64,000 bases of DNA from Ligula intestinalis (GCA_036362985.1 JAYGXS010000003.1:87405657-87469656); one strand, 5' to 3'; positions 31,137 to 42,157 are shown, counted from the stretch's first letter. A program made the numbers and translations. The notes: a model not told the origin generated them from the sequence alone.

Positions 31137-31894
31137 CCGGTCATGTCCAGACCTAGGCTGCGTCTCACACGAGGCTTGGTAGCGTTACCTCTTTGATCAG
31201 AAAGATGGGTTTTTCAATCTGCGCCGCAAGTTTTCTCTTCATCTATTCGCACATAATTTTTTATATATGCACATCGGTTTGCCTCCTTCGCCCAATCTTT
31301 TTTCGGCAAGAGTAGTTTATATAATCCCCTTCATTAGTCCCTCCTCCCAGCATGTTGTCCTACGAAACCCGTGGTTATAGGGTTTAATGTGTGAGAAATT
31401 AAGATAGGCAGTGGAATATGCTTTGATAACTGCTGTATGCATTTTCATTTTATTCTACTTAGAAATGTTAATTTCCTAGTCTGTACTATCGTTAAAAGTA
31501 CTGCAGAAAAACCCGTTTATCAAAATGCGGATTTCTTGAAATTCTCAAAAAATAGAAATGGGGTTAGGAGGTCGTCTACTTCAACCTATCCGAGGTCGAA
31601 CTTATCGTTCTGGAGTTAGATTAGTATAGTCCGTGGCGCAAAGCACACCTTCAGTTTACCCGCGGCATAAATTACTTCCAGCGGCAGTGGGATACAACTT
31701 GGATTAATTTTTTTCACTTTAAACCTTCAATATTTCATTCTCTGCGATCCTGCTTCCCTACCCTCAAAACGCTGCAATCATCGTTTGCGAAGGACGAACT
31801 GCTGGGACTAGGGCTATATTAGAAGGACTGCATAAGCTATTTCGTCTTTTATTCTCTTAAAATACAGGACGCTTTTGCTGAGCATTTTCACAAT

Positions 31895-31960
31895 AAAATG
31901 TGTCACTCTCTCGCAAACGCCCTAACCATTGAACCACGAGCTCGTTGACTTGTCCGATTA
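31895..31960 (-). repeat. tRNA-like relic or SINE head
   Basis: The - strand reads GTGGTTCAATGGTTAGGGCG, a good A-box and D-arm match. No B-box or cloverleaf was confirmed. It resembles the patch at 15,214 in layout. Confidence 0.3.
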
Positions 31961-33479
31961 CACACCGCATAGAGAACGGGCTGTATGTAATTCAGCACTT
32001 CCTTTCGTCTTTTAGCAGTGGGGCAGCATATTTCGGGTCTGAGTATGACTAACTGACGACGGTAATTAACCATAATGGCCACTCTATTCTATGATGAATA
32101 TACTTGCTTCACCGATAGGGAAACAATTAAGATCCGATTGGCCCATAACAGCACGACGTATACTTAAAAATACTGCAGCTAGTTGTAAAAAGTACTTTAA
32201 ATTTATTATAATGAGATGTTTTAATTATTGGGGAAGCGACTCAGCCTTTGAAGATTTCGAGAAAATCTGGATTTCGGACTTCAGATGATTTTTTTACCGG
32301 GCCGATATTCTGTTCCACTCACAAGGGTTTGCTTTCAGTGAAATCTATCGAAAAATTAAATCTACTTAAATTCCGACTTCGATCGATCTTCCACGCGAGA
32401 AAAATATTTCCAGACGCAGAAAAAGATGCTATACGTACGGTTTCAGCCACAATGTGCTAGATGATAACTGTTGGGAGATATCGAGGTAAAATTGCCCGAA
32501 GAACGTAGGAAATATCGACTGCGGTCTTGTAGGGTATCGAGGTATGTACGTTCCTGCTTCCCATCTTAGAATAAAATTGCCCATTCTTCGGTCTGATGAA
32601 CAAATCTAGCTGTTCAAAAATGGCAAATGTCCAGTCATTTAATTATACTTCCTGCTCATATATATGCTAATTTACGAAACAAAAATTTATTTGTGTCAGG
32701 AGAGTAGAAGCAGGCTTTTGTCTTCTGTTTCGCCTTAGTAACAGTACAAATCTTCCCTAGCTTTCTGTAATTACCCGTTAGCCTTTCTTACAACCTAAGT
32801 GCTATGTAGGACTGCACGTTATGTCGGGACAGTTCGCGCTAGGCGATTAAGGTGGCGAACGCGCGTCACCCCTTCTCTATCCTGACTCGCGACCTTTCAG
32901 CCAATGACATTTAAGCCACACCATAAATCCCCTTTGTTAACATGAGTCACACACAAAACTGTTAACTTGTCCTACAGCACACCTCCTGCTTACGGCAACC
33001 TTTTGTTTTGCCTATACAACATTCTGCCTTCTGTTTTGAATACATAACACTAAGAAACTCCGCATTTATTATGCCACCCCTTTCATCCTCCTCATCTAAA
33101 CGCTTCTTATCCTTTGCTTTCACCTATAGCTTCCTTTGAGATAACTTATCAATTGCAATAGGGTCGTTAATTACGAAGAATGTACATTGATCTTAACACT
33201 GATTCTATGAATCTTTTTGCTCTCCTCATCTTTTCCGAGCAGCTTTCTCCATGATTCCGAGAAAGGATCATCGAGAACTTAGATCCCTTGAAACTATTTT
33301 TGCCTGCCACGTGTCCCCCGGGAACCTAGATGTCTCCAGAAACCACCGGTGATACAAACGATGGAAGCCATATGGACGTGCACAGTCTAAACTGTTTCCG
33401 TTTCCTTGGCTAATGAGGAACATCAGACTTCCACTTTTGCCCCTGAGATATCGTGTCATAAGATCGACTGCCGCTACAG

Positions 33480-33775
33480 CACTGTTCTGCTGCAAGACTC
33501 CCACTACTCCCGTTATGGACGGCTGCCCACTCGACGGCAAGACTGGCATGATATGCTACTGACTGCTGAACGGTCAAGCAGGATCTGTCGTCCGTTTCCG
33601 GCCCATGCGTCTACGGCCTACGCCGGTGGAACCGTGAATGGATTGTGCTCTCATGTGAACAGGCGCAAGATCGACGCGCCTGGACAGTTGTGATTCGTGA
33701 TGCAGTCAACGTCAAAACTGATGCCGGCTCAACCCGTCCGAGGTGAATGCCGTTACAAGTACAAGTAAGTAAGAA
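33480..33775 (+). mobile_element. RTE-like LINE (RTE-1) 3' end
   Basis: From 33,600 a frame reads RRWNREWIVLSCEQAQDRRA, WTVVIRDAVNVKTDAGSTRP, then a stop and a CAAGTACAAGTAAGTAAG tail. The C-terminal block and the AAGTA-type tail match the RTE-1 pieces at 11.1, 36.8, 37.3 and 39.7 kb. The upstream part is decayed. Confidence 0.7.
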
Positions 33776-34592
33776 CGGTTCACCACCTCACAGTCTCAAA
33801 TGCAAGGCAGTCTCCCCAAGCACTTGTGGTTCCGTGGGCCTGTACAGTTTTTTACGCCTCATCCTACACTTTTGACAACACAAAGTACAAGTCGTCATAG
33901 AGAACTGATTTAATGACTCCTTCTCCGAATCGTGTGGTACAAAAATAAGTGGCAGGGAAAACAGTCGGAAAAAGGTAAAAACCATAACTCTACAAACTTG
34001 GATTCTCGAAAATAATGATATAGAAAGTCAATATATATACACATATGGATATACCTATATAGATAACAGAGGGTGGGCTGAGCACAGTGAGTGGTATACT
34101 AGAACGGACTTTCTCGTTTCTCTCGTTTTTCTTCTAAAAAGAGAAAAGAAAAAAATCAGAAAAACGGCAAAGCGTTATACTTAAATTCAGAGTGATGCAA
34201 CCGCGGCCGATATAAGCTTGTTCGTGTCACTGCCATCTGCTCAATAAGTATGGCTTGGGATTAACTAACCACAGGCAGGCCTAAATTCGAGTTCATTTTC
34301 AGATCTTTATGATTGCGTAAAGTGGGGTCTGGACAAGCAGTCCGTATTTCAAATAGCCACTGACAATCTGAGTCACCCTAGCCCATAAAAAACGAAGAAT
34401 ATTTTAACTGTTTCTAAATATCCCTTCATGGGAGTCTAACACAAACAGCACATGGAGTCTGGAAGCAGATGTACAATAGAAGTATGTCGTGATGCAGAGA
34501 TCGGATGGTCAACAACTGACAGTTTCCAAATAAATTGTCATCGGGTGTTTCTCGGGTAGACTAACACAAAGCTAGAGGTTGGAAGCTAACGA
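33776..34592. other. Unassigned stretch inside the inner edge of the right arm
   Basis: Contains an AT-rich dinucleotide patch (34,025-34,065) and an imperfect palindrome of TTTCTC.../...GAGAAA type at 34,110-34,165. On the - strand it follows the zinc-finger stop codon and so should hold the 3' UTR of the right gene. I did not identify a polyadenylation site with confidence. Confidence 0.35.
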
Positions 34593-34711
34593 TTAGAGAA
34601 TGAGATGAGAAAAGAGAAGGGTACCCGGATGCAATCGTTTGAGATGATTATTCAGGGACGAAGTTCGTGTGAAGGCGCGACCACAAATTGCACATGAAAA
34701 CGGCTGCAGTT
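34593..34711 (-). CDS. Zinc-finger gene, right copy: terminal finger exon with stop
   Basis: On the - strand the exon starts after GGTTTCAG (34,712-34,719 region) in phase 1 and encodes LQPFSCAICGRAF, a full C2H2 finger (contact residues R, S, S, N) ending RLHPG, then GTLLFSHLIL and TAA at 34,593. It breaks the 87-nt rule and carries the stop, so it is the best candidate for the last coding exon. No equivalent was found in the left arm. Confidence 0.75.
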
Positions 34712-35224
34712 CTGAAACCGAAAGAATAAAAAACATAACAAGCTATCGTAGTTCTCAAACATTTATATGGGTCGGCATTAACTTCGACAGAGGGGAAAAG
34801 CAGGTGGCTTAACCTGATTGGTAAGACTCCAAGAATTCAGGGCTCTTTCGCAACCTTATCCTAAAGATTAGCTTAAATGTGTACATAACACATTCATGCT
34901 CAAAATGGACCAAACACGCATCATAGGAATCCTTCAAAGTCCCAAAGCATGTGAATTCAAACACAAAATATACTTTGGACATAGGAATGCGGACTTACCT
35001 CTACCCTTCCATATATGCAGATTGCTTCAAGTTAAAGGCCAGAGGGATTCCTATTCTCCTGTCCTAGATTTGGACTTCAACCTCCAAGCTCAGAGGTTAA
35101 CATTAACCTGGCCGACTGGAGGGCGAGCTGGGGAGCAGTTGCTTGCGTAGTTCAAGGCAGAATTTCACTGAAGCGAGGTGCATAAGTACATCAGCTACGC
35201 GTGCCGCAAGCGACCTGGTTCTTA

Positions 35225-35509
35225 CTACGTATACCAGACATTCTAACGGTGGCATAGAATCTTTCATCAGCGAGCCACTGAGTCTGACTCTCAGACCTGA
35301 TAAGGACAGGCATATCCTGATAAACCCCCTGATATATTCAAAAAAATCAGATTCGCCGTGAGGAATAATCCCCGGGGCAGCCTCACTCATTTGCTTTCTA
35401 CAAAAAGTAGTTTGGACATAGGAACGTGGACTACACAAATAAATATTGACAGAGCGGAGAAAAAAACGACGAGAGGAAAGCTCGAAAAAGTAAAGAAAAA
35501 GAGGCGTAC
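35225..35509 (-). repeat. Conserved intron block after right finger exon at 35.5 kb
   Basis: Contains the inverted form of the block seen at 14.45 kb (AGTCAGACTCAGTGGCTCG on the - strand). Together with the finger exon it forms an unusually long open frame of 207 codons (35,726-35,103, -) that runs through both splice sites. Confidence 0.55.
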
Positions 35510-35596
35510 TTTTGTGCACACCGTTTATGTGCCTCTTCAGGGTTCCCCCGTCTTTGAAACAGCGACCACAAATGTCACAGGGGAAGTTTCGCAAAT
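35510..35596 (-). CDS. Zinc-finger gene, right copy: finger exon a
   Basis: 87 nt, phase 1-1, after TTTTTTCTAACAG and before GTACGC (- strand). One finger (LRNFPCDICGRCF..) with contact residues D, G, T, R. Intron sequence up to the foldback element pairs it with left exon 6 (17,201-17,287). Confidence 0.86.
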
Positions 35597-35776
35597 CTGT
35601 TAGAAAAAACAATAAACAAAAAATAACAGAGTAAGACTCTGTGACTCCGCATATACTGTCAAACCCCATGATGGATTGAAAAGCGAGGGAATGAATTAAA
35701 AAAGTTGGCGTTCCAGGCAGTTGCATATAAAAGGATAATTTTTGGGCACCGGATCAGTTGGTTTATTGTCCTGAGC

Positions 35777-35806
35777 TTTCGAAATCTTACAGGAGTCCAT
35801 CTTCAG
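35777..35806 (-). ncRNA. Hammerhead-like core, left end of foldback copy 2
   Basis: The - strand reads CTGAAGA, TGGACTCCTGTAAGATTTC, GAAA. Both conserved strands intact; stem II (GGACT with AGATTTC) is imperfect. Confidence 0.5.
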
Positions 35807-36124
35807 AGATGAGAAATAGCAGCCAAAAAGAGAATAATTACATTGTTAAAGAAAAGTGAAAAGGATCCCACGACGAAACGGCTGGAAAAGGAGACAGGGT
35901 TACCAGGACCCTCTACCGTGGGGAGAAGGCGCCACACATATTGCTGTTCAGGACCCAAGCGAGGCTCGATTCCATTGACAGTTGATTAGCGTACACCACT
36001 ATTAATGACCACTCCCCCCATCCTTCTTGATTACGGTTTCTGACGCCTTGACAACCTGATGACTTCTAACAGGTGATTGGCCTATGGTGGCTATAATTAC
36101 CCTCCTGGTTGCTATTTCTAATCT

Positions 36125-36154
36125 CTGAAGATGGACTCCTTTAAGAGTACGAAA
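36125..36154 (+). ncRNA. Hammerhead-like core, right end of foldback copy 2
   Basis: CTGAAGA, then GGACTCCTTTAAGAGTAC, then GAAA and GCTCAGGACAATAAAC. Stem II GGACTC / GAGTAC is nearly complete. CUGANGA and GAAA are intact. Confidence 0.58.
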
Positions 36155-36407
36155 GCTCAGGACAATAAACCAATTGATCCGGTGCTCGACCTGTCGTCTT
36201 CCCTGTCTAAAAAGCATCAGCTTTTTGGCAGTGAAAAATGCGCTTATTTCTTATGATTATGAATTCCCCCGGGCCAGCCTCATTAGCTTTCGTTCTCTGT
36301 CCTCGCCAACGCACGAGCCAATTGCGCATCAGAAGTAAAATATTGAAAAACACAAAACGCAAAGGCAAAAAGACCGAAGCTCCAAGAAGCAAACGAAAGG
36401 GGCGTAC

Positions 36408-36494
36408 TTTCGTGAACACTGTTGACGTGCGTCTTCAGGGATACCCTCCATTTGAAACACTTGTGACAAATATCACAGGTGAAGTTTTGCAGAT
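36408..36494 (-). CDS. Zinc-finger gene, right copy: finger exon b
   Basis: 87 nt, phase 1-1, after TATCTGTTTCAG and before GTACGC (- strand). One finger (LQNFTCDICHKCF..) with contact residues W, V, S, T. Counterpart of the exon 4/5 pair at left, which was duplicated only there. Confidence 0.86.
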
Positions 36495-36559
36495 CTGAAA
36501 CAGATAACAGAAGAGTAACATGATATAGAAGTAAGAGAAATATGAGGGCGCCATCTTTA

Positions 36560-36837
36560 ACCAGTGGGTGGGGGTGTGAGAGGGAGACCGTTGCGAACGA
36601 ATGGGTAGATTCGTTTGACCAGACATGTCCAAGACCGACTCAAAAATGATCTCACTACAATGACTGTCGTCAGACCCGCACTTTCGATCAAGCCGCCCTC
36701 GCGGACGAACGTGTACTTATCCGACAGTTAAATTCCTCCGGCCTATTCTCCAATTATTTGTAGAGAATAAACTGTTACTTAAATTCCCGACTGGGGCATG
36801 GGCTGGAGCGCAGCTGCTGAAAGTCTAAATTGCTTAC
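36560..36837. repeat. Repeat R, copy 1
   Basis: Contains ACTCAAAAATGATCTCAC, CTCGCGGACGAACGTGTACT and GAGAATAAACTGTTACTTAA. Related copies lie at 37,128-37,344 and 39,400-39,737, each directly next to an RTE-1 3' tail. Not coding. It may be a separate short element or part of a larger composite duplicated with the finger cassettes. Confidence 0.6.
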
Positions 36838-37127
36838 ATGTACTAGTTGCGGCTGCGATCATGACTGATATAGCCGGCCTCAATGATGTTCCGTTCGGTG
36901 ATTTTCCGCGCGCGACAATCCATGGCAGCAGACTTGGACAGTTCGAGCCATTCCCTTTGCCAGCACCAGCGCCGGAGACCGAAGTTCCCAGAACCACTTT
37001 CATATCCTAACGGGCTGAGTCGAGCCAGATTTTGAGCTGACGATCACTTCAACGTTTCCAAGTAGGTAACAGATTCAGGTCGAGGGCAGTAACACTAAGC
37101 TCATGTGGTTGACGGCGAAGACAGAAC
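36838..37127 (-). mobile_element. RTE-1 LINE 3' fragment
   Basis: The - strand encodes a decayed C-terminal region (MKVVLGTSV.., SLLPWIVARG) and ends near 36,838 with an ACTAGTACATGTAAGCAA tail. It matches 39,738-40,020, from which it differs by scattered substitutions. Confidence 0.65.
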
Positions 37128-37344
37128 TGTAGACGCACTCGCGGACGGGCGTGTACAGGTCCGATAGTTTTATCCGCCTGGCCTATTTTCAACTAATTTT
37201 GTACAGAATAAACTGTTACTTAACTTATCCGTAATAGAACTGGCCCGTCGCAAACGAAGAATCAAATTCCCTTACCTAAAGTGTCAGTAATCTGGCCGAC
37301 AGGACGAATTGGAACGCAGCTGCTGGCTTAGTCAAACTTACTTT
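37128..37344. repeat. Repeat R, copy 2
   Basis: CTCGCGGACGGGCGTGTACA and GAATAAACTGTTACTTAACT, then CAGTAATCTGGCCGACAGGA and ATTGGAACGCAGCTGCTGGC, as in copies 1 and 3. Lies between two RTE-1 pieces. Confidence 0.6.
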
Positions 37345-38300
37345 TACTAGTTGCAGCTGTGAGCAGGATTGATATCGATGATTGGCCTTACGGCGCTGCT
37401 TCACGCGCGAAGAACCGTGGCAGCATACTTCGCGATCGCCGGATACCGAAGTAATAAGAACCACTTCCATGTTCTGACGGATTGGGAACAGTACGACTAA
37501 GTTCGTGAGGTTGACAGCGGGAAACGTGTCCAAACCACCTTAGTCGTCTGGGATATACTTGTGACGTTGTCGCAGCGAGGGCGGACTGTCTCATTCGAGA
37601 CGAAGGGGAGGATGGTCTTCAAGCAGTAATAGTCAAACAATTCCAGTTTCCGTTCATCTTCCACGCGCATAGCCCAATATTCGCGTCAATATACAAGAGC
37701 ACATCGTATAGATGCACGGTAAACGCGGACTTTTGCGTCGACTCCACAGGCACTTTCGAAGTCTGGAGTAAACTCGTCGAGCTGCGGCAATTCGGGAGGC
37801 AATGTAATCCTTACGGCGTCCATTCGGCAGCAGCCTCTCTTCGAGGTATTTGAAACTGTCTGCTTCTTCAAGTTCACAGTCATAATCTACAGAGATGCCT
37901 TCACTTGGGCAGGGATGCAGTATAACACGTTGGTCGGTTTATCGACAAACCGACCGATGTAGCGACCCCGTTCACCAGTGACACAATAGACTGTAGATCG
38001 TCAAAACTTGAAACTAGTACAGCAGTATTATTGGCGTAGTCGAGGTCAGTCAACCGGCATTTTGGTGCAAGCACAATACCGTCATTTTCCTGGAGAGCCC
38101 CCCCACAAGGTCCCAGACAAAGGCGTAGTTAAAGAGGATGGGCGACAGGACACAACCTTGTAGAACACCAGACCGAATAGCGAAGGCTTCTGAGAGGTTG
38201 TTTTAGACTCGAACCCACGCGTATGCCTTGATCAAGACGATTATTTCTGGTGGTACATTATCTAATACCAGCATCTATAAAACGTAGGCCCTGTCAATAC
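37345..38300 (-). mobile_element. RTE-1 LINE fragment including post-RT region
   Basis: On the - strand, frames read GCVLSPILFNYAF (RT motif B side), then DYDCELEEADSFKYLEERLL, SRIAAARRVYSRLRKCLW, YIDANIGLCAWKMNG and PRRLRWFGHVSRCQPHELSR. This order is that of RTE-like LINEs in flatworms. It is broken by several frameshifts. The tail at 37,345 ends in ACTAGTAAAAGTAAGTTTG. Confidence 0.75.
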
Positions 38301-38485
38301 GTCCGTGTCGGGGGAAGACGCCTACGCGAAGCGTGAGCGCAGCACCGATTTCTTACGAACCCCTAGGGACAGCCTCACACACTCTCTCTCTTTCCCTGCC
38401 GTTTCCAATGCATCAGTAATTTACGTTTCGCAAGAAAATACTGACAAACATCAAGAAGCAGAAGAATTTAAAAAAGGAGGCGAAC

Positions 38486-38572
38486 TTTGGTGCACACAGT
38501 TGATGTGTGACTTCAGGTCTCCCCACCGTTTGAAAGAATGGCCACAAATATCGCAGATGAAGTTCCGCAGAT
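38486..38572 (-). CDS. Zinc-finger gene, right copy: finger exon c
   Basis: 87 nt, phase 1-1, after TTCGGTTCAG and before GTTCGC (- strand). One finger (LRNFICDICGHSF..) with contact residues R, G, D, S. First member (3'-most) of the five-exon group related to left exon 2. Confidence 0.84.
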
Positions 38573-38853
38573 CTGAACCGAACGAAAAATAACAAACTAA
38601 GAGACCTCAGTGTACCAGAGAGTGAATTTACTTGTTCTAAGCCTTCTTTTACGGTCGACGATAATAATAAATATTTATACAGTGGGAAATGCGTCAATTT
38701 TACGAAGAATTCTACAGGACCAGGCTAACTCCTTGCTTTTTTCTGCCGTCCCCAAAGCACCAGTCAATTGCGCGTCACAAGAAAATGTTTGCAAACATGC
38801 AACTGGCAACGAAACGAGGAATAACTCGAAGGAAGAAACAGAGACATGCATAC

Positions 38854-38940
38854 TTTTGTGAACAGTGTTGACGTGCGCCTTCAGCGTTCCCTTTTCTTTG
38901 AATGAATGGCCACACATATCACAGGGGAAGTTCCGCAGAC
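38854..38940 (-). CDS. Zinc-finger gene, right copy: finger exon d
   Basis: 87 nt, phase 1-1, after TTTGTTTCAG and before GTATGC (- strand). One finger (LRNFPCDMCGHSF..) with contact residues E, G, T, A. Spacing to exon c is 281 bp, the tightest of the group. Confidence 0.85.
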
Positions 38941-39399
38941 CTGAAACAAACAAATGGCCACACTAAGCGACTTCAGTGTACCACAGACTGGGTTGCCTTG
39001 CTTTACGGCTTTTTTACGTTCGACCAAAATGAAAATAGTTAGTCTATAAGAGAAAAACACAATACTATCAAAAGATCACGCCACGAAGCAACGTTAACAA
39101 GCGCTGTTTAAAGGAAGCATAGGAAGACTAAAGATTTTTAAATCTGCGAGCACGATATTCGCGTATTTTTACCTTGGACCGTAGCAATTAAAATAGGCAG
39201 AGAATGATAAAACATAGAAAAAGCTTTATTTTGTGAAAGAATCGTCAACGAATTAGAACTGTGGTGAATCCACCTTCGGCGACACACCTAAATTTTGGAC
39301 AGCCGGATGCTGCGCTACGAACGCTTGCATCTCGAGGCGGCCACTACCACGGGTACACTCGTTTGGCCAATGATGTCTAAGGCCGACTCAGTAAGGAAC

Positions 39400-39737
39400 T
39401 CACTGCGATGACTGTCGTCAGACTTGTACTTTGAATCAATCCGCACTCGCGGACGGACGTGTACTGGTCCGATATTAAAATTCCCCCTGCTTTATTCCAT
39501 TTATTCTCTACAGAATAAACAGTTCCTAACAATCTGGTCTCGCATGTCTTATCTTCTCTCAAGGAACCCGGCAATTGCTAGGGTTTAAGTTACTTAACTT
39601 CCGAGCGATAGAACTGCCCCGTTGCAGACATAAAACCAACTTCCCATATGCCAAGTGCCAGTAACCTGACGGACGAGTTTGAAAGCAGTTGATGGCGTGT
39701 TCGAAGGTCTCCGTTGCTGACATAGTCCAACTTGCTT
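39400..39737. repeat. Repeat R, copy 3
   Basis: Contains CTCGCGGACGGACGTGTACT, TCTACAGAATAAACAGTTCC and CAGTAACCTGACGGACGAG. Again sits directly beside an RTE-1 tail. Confidence 0.6.
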
Positions 39738-40520
39738 ACTTGTACTAGTTGCGGCTGCGATCATGACTGATATAGCCGGCTTCGATTATATTCCGTACGG
39801 TGCTTCTCCGCGCGCGACGATCCGTGGCAGCAGACCTGGACAGTTCGCGCCATTCTCCTCGCCAGCGCGGGCGCCAAAGCCCGAAACCGAATACCGAAGT
39901 TCCAAGAACCACTCCCATGTCCGGAAGGACAGAGTCGAGCCAGGTTTTCAGGTGACCATCACTTCAACGTCCCCAATACGGTAGCGGTTTCAGGTCGAGG
40001 GCAGTAACATTAAGCTCGTGCGGTTGACGGCGAAGGACATGCCCAAACCATCTGAGTCGTCTTTTTCAAGTGTCTGGGATAACCTTCCGATGTTGTCGCA
40101 GCGAGCGCGGACTGTCTCATTTGAGACGAAGTCGGTGTATTTCACTCGAAGGATGTTCCTCAGACAGTAGTGGTCAAAGTCTTCCAGTTTCTGTTCATCC
40201 TCCATCCACATAGCCCAGCATTCGCACCTGTATAGAGGAACAGACTATACAGATGCACGGTACGCGTGGACCTTTGTAGGGATAGAAATGTCGCATCGGG
40301 TCCAAAGGCACTAGGATGGGCGACAGGACACAACCTTGTCAAACGCCAGAGCGAACAGCGAAGATTTCTGAGAGGTTTTTATGAACTAGAACGCGCGAAG
40401 TGATGGAACAGTAGTACGCCCTAATCATGGCGAATATTCTTGCGTTACAGCATCTAATGCCAATATTCGCGTAGTCCAAGGCCTCCATCAAACATATATT
40501 TCATCAATAAACTATGTCAG
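39738..40520 (-). mobile_element. RTE-1 LINE fragment
   Basis: The - strand reads DEQKLEDFDHYCLRNILRVK followed by YTDFVSNETVRARCDNIGRL, the conserved post-RT block of RTE-like LINEs. Upstream are LYTGANAGLCGWRM and an RT-side relic, ending at the 5' truncation near 40,520. The tail near 39,738 contains ACTAGTACAAGTAAGCAAG. Confidence 0.78.
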
Positions 40521-40889
40521 GAGAAGACGCCTACGCGCGGCGTGAACGCAGGACCGATCATTTACGAGCGAATTAACCACATTCTCTCACATCACCCGCG
40601 ACCTTGTATATAACAAGGTAATGTCCAGGTGCCTAAGAACGCTAAATGCATCGTCTTTGCGTACCAAGCATGGCCTGGTTCTAAAGGTGTGCCAGAATCT
40701 GAGTCTAATTCTCCGTCCTGATAAGGACAGGCGTGTTCGAGCAAAGGGCTACGGTCAGCCTTACTCGCTCCCTTTCTCTGACCTGTCCAATGCACCAGTC
40801 AATTGCGTGTCACAGGAAGATATCGCCAAACACCACGCAGACAAAAAGACAAGGGGAGAATTCGAAGAATAAAATATAAAGAGGCGTAC

Positions 40890-40976
40890 TTTTGTGCACA
40901 GTGTTGATGTGCCTATTCAGGTCTGTATTCTGTTGGAAAGGATGGCCACAAATATCGCAAGGGAAGTTCCGCACAT
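40890..40976 (-). CDS. Zinc-finger gene, right copy: finger exon e
   Basis: 87 nt, phase 1-1, after TTGTTTCAG and before GTACGC (- strand). One finger (VRNFPCDICGHPF..) with contact residues Q, T, D, R. The conserved intron block follows at 40,620-40,760 (- strand sense downstream). Confidence 0.85.
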
Positions 40977-41224
40977 CTGAAACAAACAAAAACAACACAC
41001 TAATGAGCTTCAGTGTATCAGAGACTGGGTTTGTTCCAAGGATCTCTTGAACTTTCAACGGTAATGCAAATTATTAGTCTACAAGAAACAAAATTGTTAG
41101 ATGACAAGATAACGCTTAGAAAGCCGGAAGGTTTCACTAAAGAGGTGCCTAATAATGTTAAACATACCGTCTACGTATGCCATACATGTCCTGGTTGTAA
41201 AGATAGGTTAGAAACTTTCACCAG

Positions 41225-41475
41225 CCGGACACTGAGTCTGAATGGCAGTCCTTACAGGGACAGGATACCCAGTCGCTACGCCGTGATACATTAAAACTCG
41301 TCAAATTTTCATGCAGTGAGAAATGCGTGAATTTGATGATTAATTCCACAGGACCAGGCTCACTCACTCTCCTTTTCTGCCCTTCCCAATGCACAAGTCA
41401 AGTACACGTCACAAGAAAATATTGGCAAATAAACTAAGACGAAACGTGCGCACTTGTGTGAACAGGGCAGACTAC
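41225..41475 (-). pseudogene. Dead finger cassette
   Basis: The conserved intron block (41,225-41,345) and the sequence that normally follows a finger exon (41,380-41,445) are present. The exon itself is cut off just inside its 3' end: only GTTCACACAAGTGCGCAC-like sequence remains near 41,445-41,465, and the Cys half of the finger is missing. A cassette was duplicated and then lost its finger. Confidence 0.6.
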
Positions 41476-42070
41476 TTCAGTATCTACTTCTTACAGTACA
41501 TATTTTTACTTAGCGGCCAGATAGAAGCTCGGTAAAATGCCGGCACCCTGGTGTAACCAAAATATATTGCGATTAGGCTGTACGATCGTCATTCTTAAAA
41601 CCATACGTAATTAATATGTTTGAATCGAAAACGCATTTCAGAATTCCGGGTGACGTTTCACGACATAGGGAATCTACTGTAAGGAAATGAAGAGACTGAA
41701 ACCTAAAAATTGGCATATCTACCGCAAAGGCCATAACGAACATTGGAGAAACCACTGATAACATAAGGCTGCAATATACAGTAGTAAAGGATGCGATCGC
41801 TCCAGCGAGAACGTGAGCAGCCTGGCGTTTCGAATTCGACTCGTGTTTATCATCAGAGACAGATCCTGTATAAATGATCAGCGAGCCACCGAGTCTGACT
41901 CTCAGTCCTGATGGGGACAGGGGTGTCTTGACAAGTCCCCCGGGGCTAGCCTCACTTCTCTGCCCTTCCCATGCACCAATCAATTGTGTGTCAGGAGAAA
42001 TTATTGACAAACACCGAGCAGACAAAAAGACGAGGGGAGAATTGGAAAAACAGAAGAAAAAGAGGCGTAC
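41476..42070 (-). other. Intron with conserved block, otherwise unassigned
   Basis: 41,870-41,960 carries another copy of the cassette block. The - strand is open for 150 codons from 42,025 to 41,573 without a recognised motif. Confidence 0.35.
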
Positions 42071-42157
42071 TTTCGTGCACAGTGTTTATGTGCCTATTAA
42101 GGTCTGCCTTGTGTTGAAAAGGACGGTCACATATATCGCAGGAGAAGTTTCGCAGAT
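42071..42157 (-). CDS. Zinc-finger gene, right copy: finger exon f
   Basis: 87 nt, phase 1-1, after TTGTTTTAG and before GTACGC (- strand). One finger (LRNFSCDICDRPF..) with contact residues H, A, D, R. Confidence 0.85.

Larger units (their letters stand above)
30961..33479. other. Mostly unassigned spacer
   Basis: Holds a hammerhead-like motif (31,111-31,136) and a tRNA-like patch (31,895-31,960). Otherwise there are only short open frames, for example 60 codons at 31,437 and 70 codons at 32,248, without recognised motifs. No zinc-finger exons were found here. Confidence 0.4.
35740..36206. mobile_element. Foldback element with hammerhead-like terminal inverted repeats, copy 2
   Basis: Same ends and internal sequence as the element at 16,575-17,090, with the interior inverted relative to it as expected for the opposite arm (TGACGCCTTGACAACCTGATG here, its complement there). 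The flanks match too (CTGTCTAAAAAGC.. against GCTCTGTTTAGACAAG), so both copies descend from one insertion. It lacks the 45-bp duplication. Confidence 0.8.
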
